From Defluviicoccus sp. (GTDB lineage: Bacteria; Pseudomonadota; Alphaproteobacteria; MPNO01), in the NCBI GenBank assembly GCA_022826125.1, contig JAJDVM010000187.1:1-32654 (forward strand): a stretch of 32,654 nt of DNA. Reading direction: 5' to 3'. Shown here piece by piece: positions 32,335-32,654 of this stretch (position 1 is its first letter; the number at the start of each line of letters is the position of its first letter). The notes beneath the pieces were generated by a model, which searched no databases, was not told the origin of the DNA, and saw nothing but the letters and a program-made list of their open reading frames with translations. The translations under genes and the position numbers were made by a program.

Positions 32335-32654
32335 TCACGGAAGTTGAGTCAATCCGCCGATCTTGGGTCGGACGATCTCGAACGCGCGGTTGGGCTGGTT
32401 CGGACGCAGGTGCGAAAGCGCGATGGGCCGCGCCGTCAAGTCCGCGAGTTGCAGGCCGACGGAATTCGCCGCCTTCGGCACGAACACCGGCTGGAAATCG
32501 AACAGGCCGAAGCCTAGCCGGCCCGAACCGCTGTCGTTGGCGGCAATCCGACGAAACTCCAGCTCGAGCTCCCGGTCCTCCTTCCTGCCGCGGCTCTCGA
32601 AGATGACGTGGACCGTCCTGCCGTGCTGCTCCTCCTCGCTCAGCATGGTGTGCA
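32335..32654 (-). CDS. DUF3800 protein, C-terminal part (gene runs off the right edge)
   Basis: This open frame of about 106 residues ends at 32335 and has no fixed start inside the window. The segment SVGLQLADLTARPIAL, followed by PNQPNRAFEIVRPKI, matches the C-terminal signature of DUF3800 proteins, where the QLAD aspartate belongs to a predicted RNase H/nuclease-like fold. Family members are usually about 230-260 residues, so roughly the first half should lie to the right. The upstream FESRGRKEDRELELEF segment also fits. DUF3800 genes are often found in mobile or defence-related regions, which might mark the edge of an accessory segment. The function is not established. Confidence 0.75.
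   Translation of the reverse strand, partial: HTMLSEEEQHGRTVHVIFESRGRKEDRELELEFRRIAANDSGSGRLGFGLFDFQPVFVPKAANSVGLQLADLTARPIALSHLRPNQPNRAFEIVRPKIGGLTQLP

Noticed and set aside
32072..32347. Plus-strand 91-codon open frame in the gene-poor interval
   Set aside because: Composition is low-complexity Pro/Arg/Gly, it has no Shine-Dalgarno or family motif, and it runs through the intrinsic terminator.
1..32654. Mobile elements, CRISPR arrays, tRNA or rRNA genes
   Set aside because: No transposase, integrase, regularly spaced repeat or cloverleaf/rRNA-like sequence was found on reading both strands by eye.

Overview
This is a GC-rich, densely packed stretch of bacterial chromosome. It most likely comes from an aerobic alphaproteobacterium, perhaps Rhodospirillales-like. 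The reasons are the aerobic-type (CobG/CobN) cobalamin genes, the CbtB/CbtA cobalt transporter pair, the tripartite tricarboxylate transporter (TTT) and the codon use. I see no tRNA, rRNA, CRISPR array, insertion sequence or phage gene.

Left part (1-7841): an accessory catabolic region. A partial minus-strand gene at the edge resembles the methionine-synthase-like family. Divergent from it is a plus-strand group: cytoplasmic sulfatase, MarR regulator and an AtsA-like metallo-beta-lactamase-fold hydrolase. A second plus-strand group follows: TctC binding protein, TctB, TctA and another cytoplasmic sulfatase. The same dyad, GTTG-N6-CAACTAA, lies just ahead of both groups (178-194 and 3189-3205). 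I read this as one MarR-controlled regulon that imports an anionic, probably sulfated, compound through the TTT system and removes its sulfate in the cytoplasm.

Central part (7974-29634): a near-complete aerobic-type cobalamin pathway. Gene order is NDT-like, cobT, cobS (+), cobC (-), cbiB (+), cobU-cobO-cobQ (-), DUF1636-cobW-cobN-cobG-cobH-cobI-cobJ (+), cobK (-), cobL-cobE-cobM (+), cbiD (-), cobA-cobB (+). It covers uroporphyrinogen III to hydrogenobyrinate a,c-diamide, the large chelatase subunit, adenosylation, side-chain amidation and nucleotide-loop assembly. Not seen here are cobF, the small chelatase subunits, bluB and btuB. CbiD, normally an anaerobic-route enzyme, sits where CobF would be needed, so the pathway is a hybrid. 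The genes flip strand repeatedly with almost no intergenic DNA, and the cobK and cobL start regions physically overlap.

Right part (29730-32654): cbtB, cbtA and a His-rich membrane-anchored protein form a likely cobalt-uptake unit. A convergent alpha/beta hydrolase follows, then about 360 bases without a gene that end in a plus-strand intrinsic terminator with no visible gene feeding it (a candidate small RNA). The window closes with the C-terminal part of a DUF3800 protein.
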